Origin: DATAYA01 sp036272815
Lineage (GTDB): Bacteria > Pseudomonadota > Alphaproteobacteria > Acetobacterales > Acetobacteraceae
DNA length: 5,365 nucleotides
NCBI GenBank assembly: GCA_036272815.1
Contig: DATAYA010000214.1
Span: forward strand, 1-5,365
Direction: 5' to 3'
Shown here: positions 4,168 through 5,365 of the stretch, piece after piece
Position numbering within the stretch: the first letter of the stretch is position 1
How the letters are laid out: every line of letters starts with the position of its first letter
Position numbers and translations under genes: made by a program
The notes under the pieces: model-generated
The model's database searches: none
The model's input: the letters and a program-made list of their open reading frames with translations, nothing else
Told to the model about the DNA's origin: nothing

Positions 4168-5365
4168 TCAGCCGGCGGCGGCCTGCCCGGCCGGGAGCAG
4201 CGGATCGGCGGCGGACCATAGCTGTTCGCGCACGCGGGCGGCGGGCGCCGGCCTGCCGATCAGGAAACCCTGCACCAGTTGGCAGCGCATCGCGCGTAGC
4301 AGCGCGAGTTGCTCCTCCGTCTCGACCCCCTCGGCGACGACGACGAGGCCGAGCCCATGCGCCAGCGTCAGCACCGCCTGCACGATCGACTGCGCGCCCG
4401 CATCCTCGCCGAGGCTGCGCACGAAGGACTGGTCGATCTTGAGCGTGTCGAACGGGAAGCGGCGCAGGTAGCTCAGGCTGGCGTGCGCGGTGCCGAAATC
4501 GTCGAGCGTGATGCCGATCCCCTGCGCCCGCAACGCGCGCATCGTCTCCAGCACGGCGTCGGTGTCCTCGAGCAGCAGCCCCTCCGTTACCTCCAGTTGC
4601 AGCCACCGCGGGTCGAGGCCGGTGCGGGCGAGGGTCTCGGCGATGCGGGCCGGCAGGTCGGGGGCGCGGAACTGTGCCGGCGAGACGTTGACGGCGATGC
4701 GGCACGGCCGCGCCCAGGCGGCGGCCTCCGCACAGGCGGTCTCGAGCGCCCATTGGCCGAGCACGCCGATCAGGCCGCATTCCTCGGCGAGCGGGATGAA
4801 CAGCCGCGGCTCGACTGCGCCGCGCACCGGGTGGCGCCAGCGCAGCAGCGCCTCGAAACCCACCACCGCCAGGCTCTGCGTGTCGCAGACCGGCTGGTAG
4901 GCGAGCGTGAACTGGTCGCTGGCGATCGCGGCGCGCAGGTCCTGCTCCAGCACGAAGCGCTCCGTGGTGTCCTCCTCCAGCCCCGGCGCGTAGCAGGCGA
5001 GGCTGCCGCGGCCGCCGAGCTTGGCGCGGTAGAGAGCGAGGTCGGCGCGGCGCAGCAGGGTCTGCGGGTCGCAGCCGTGGTCGGGGCAGAGGGCCACGCC
5101 CACCGACGCGCCGACCAGCAGACGCTGGCCACCGACGTGGTACGGCGCGCCGAGCCGCTCGACGATGCGGGCGGCGAGCGCCATCGCCGCCTCCGGCCCG
5201 TCCAGCGGCGCTTGCAGGATCGCGAACTCGTCGCCCCCCATGCGGGCGATGATGTCGGTCTCCCGCACGCAGCCGCGCAGCCGGTTCGCGACCTCGACCA
5301 GCAGCCGGTCGCCGACATCGTGGCCGCGCGTGTCGTTGACGGCCTTGAAGCGGTCGAGGTCGATG
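4168..5365 (-). CDS. GGDEF-EAL bifunctional cyclic-di-GMP enzyme (5' part outside window)
   Basis: The visible 398 residues are the C-terminal part of a diguanylate cyclase/phosphodiesterase; the frame runs open off the right edge. The GGDEF domain is present from the metal/substrate segment IDLDRFKAVNDTRGH at the edge. The product-inhibition site RETD (34-37 of the visible fragment) lies five residues before an intact GGDEF (43-47). The EAL domain follows: EALLRW from 171, NVSPAQF from 226, LEVTEG about 257-262, TLDDFGT about 286-292, LKID about 308-311, AEGVET about 344-349 and QGFLIGRP about 365-372. All the usual metal-binding and catalytic positions of active EAL phosphodiesterases appear conserved. 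It could therefore both make and degrade c-di-GMP, the balance being set by an N-terminal sensor or membrane domain not in the window. A GTG at 5268 within the GGDEF domain is not the start. The gene converges on the nudC operon. Confidence 0.96.
   Translation of the reverse strand, partial: IDLDRFKAVNDTRGHDVGDRLLVEVANRLRGCVRETDIIARMGGDEFAILQAPLDGPEAAMALAARIVERLGAPYHVGGQRLLVGASVGVALCPDHGCDPQTLLRRADLALYRAKLGGRGSLACYAPGLEEDTTERFVLEQDLRAAIASDQFTLAYQPVCDTQSLAVVGFEALLRWRHPVRGAVEPRLFIPLAEECGLIGVLGQWALETACAEAAAWARPCRIAVNVSPAQFRAPDLPARIAETLARTGLDPRWLQLEVTEGLLLEDTDAVLETMRALRAQGIGITLDDFGTAHASLSYLRRFPFDTLKIDQSFVRSLGEDAGAQSIVQAVLTLAHGLGLVVVAEGVETEEQLALLRAMRCQLVQGFLIGRPAPAARVREQLWSAADPLLPAGQAAAG

Overview
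The window is very GC-rich (roughly 70% or more by eye), with strong G/C preference at third codon positions. It carries an adjacent metX-metW pair and one exact match to the direct-repeat LexA operator known from Alphaproteobacteria. Together these suggest an alphaproteobacterium, plausibly of the Acetobacteraceae/Rhodospirillales type. That placement is an inference from composition and gene content, not from a database match.

Layout, left to right: (1) the last codons of a possible plus-strand gene (1-27); (2) a non-coding stretch (28-189) with four tandem copies of a 15-bp unit and a GTTC-N7-GTTC site; (3) a plus-strand gene for an uncharacterised 213-residue protein (190-831); (4) converging on it after a 10-bp gap, a minus-strand operon read metX (2654 to 1500) then metW (1486 to 842), for the homoserine acyltransferase that opens methionine synthesis and its partner protein; (5) a divergent 139-bp spacer (2655-2793) with three tandem copies of a 16-bp unit and a complementary segment; (6) a plus-strand operon of nudC (2794-3798), NAD(H) diphosphatase, overlapping by ATGA a small predicted lipoprotein gene (3795-4106); (7) a 61-bp convergent spacer; (8) the 3' part of a minus-strand gene for a GGDEF-EAL cyclic-di-GMP enzyme (4168 to the window edge), whose N-terminal sensory part lies outside the window.

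MetX and MetW work together: MetX acylates homoserine, and MetW is the methyltransferase-fold partner usually encoded beside it. NudC hydrolyses NAD(H) and may also remove NAD caps from RNA. No shared pathway between nudC, the lipoprotein and the c-di-GMP enzyme is visible. The genes are mostly ordinary chromosomal housekeeping. The unusual signals are in and between the genes: a LexA-like site before an unknown gene, three separate short tandem repeats of period 15-16 bp, a seven-codon minicistron bridging metX and metW through two ATGA overlaps, and a C7 tract at the start of nudC that separates the annotated frame from the only well-placed ribosome binding site. I saw no mobile element, CRISPR array, tRNA or rRNA, and no clear new multi-gene system.
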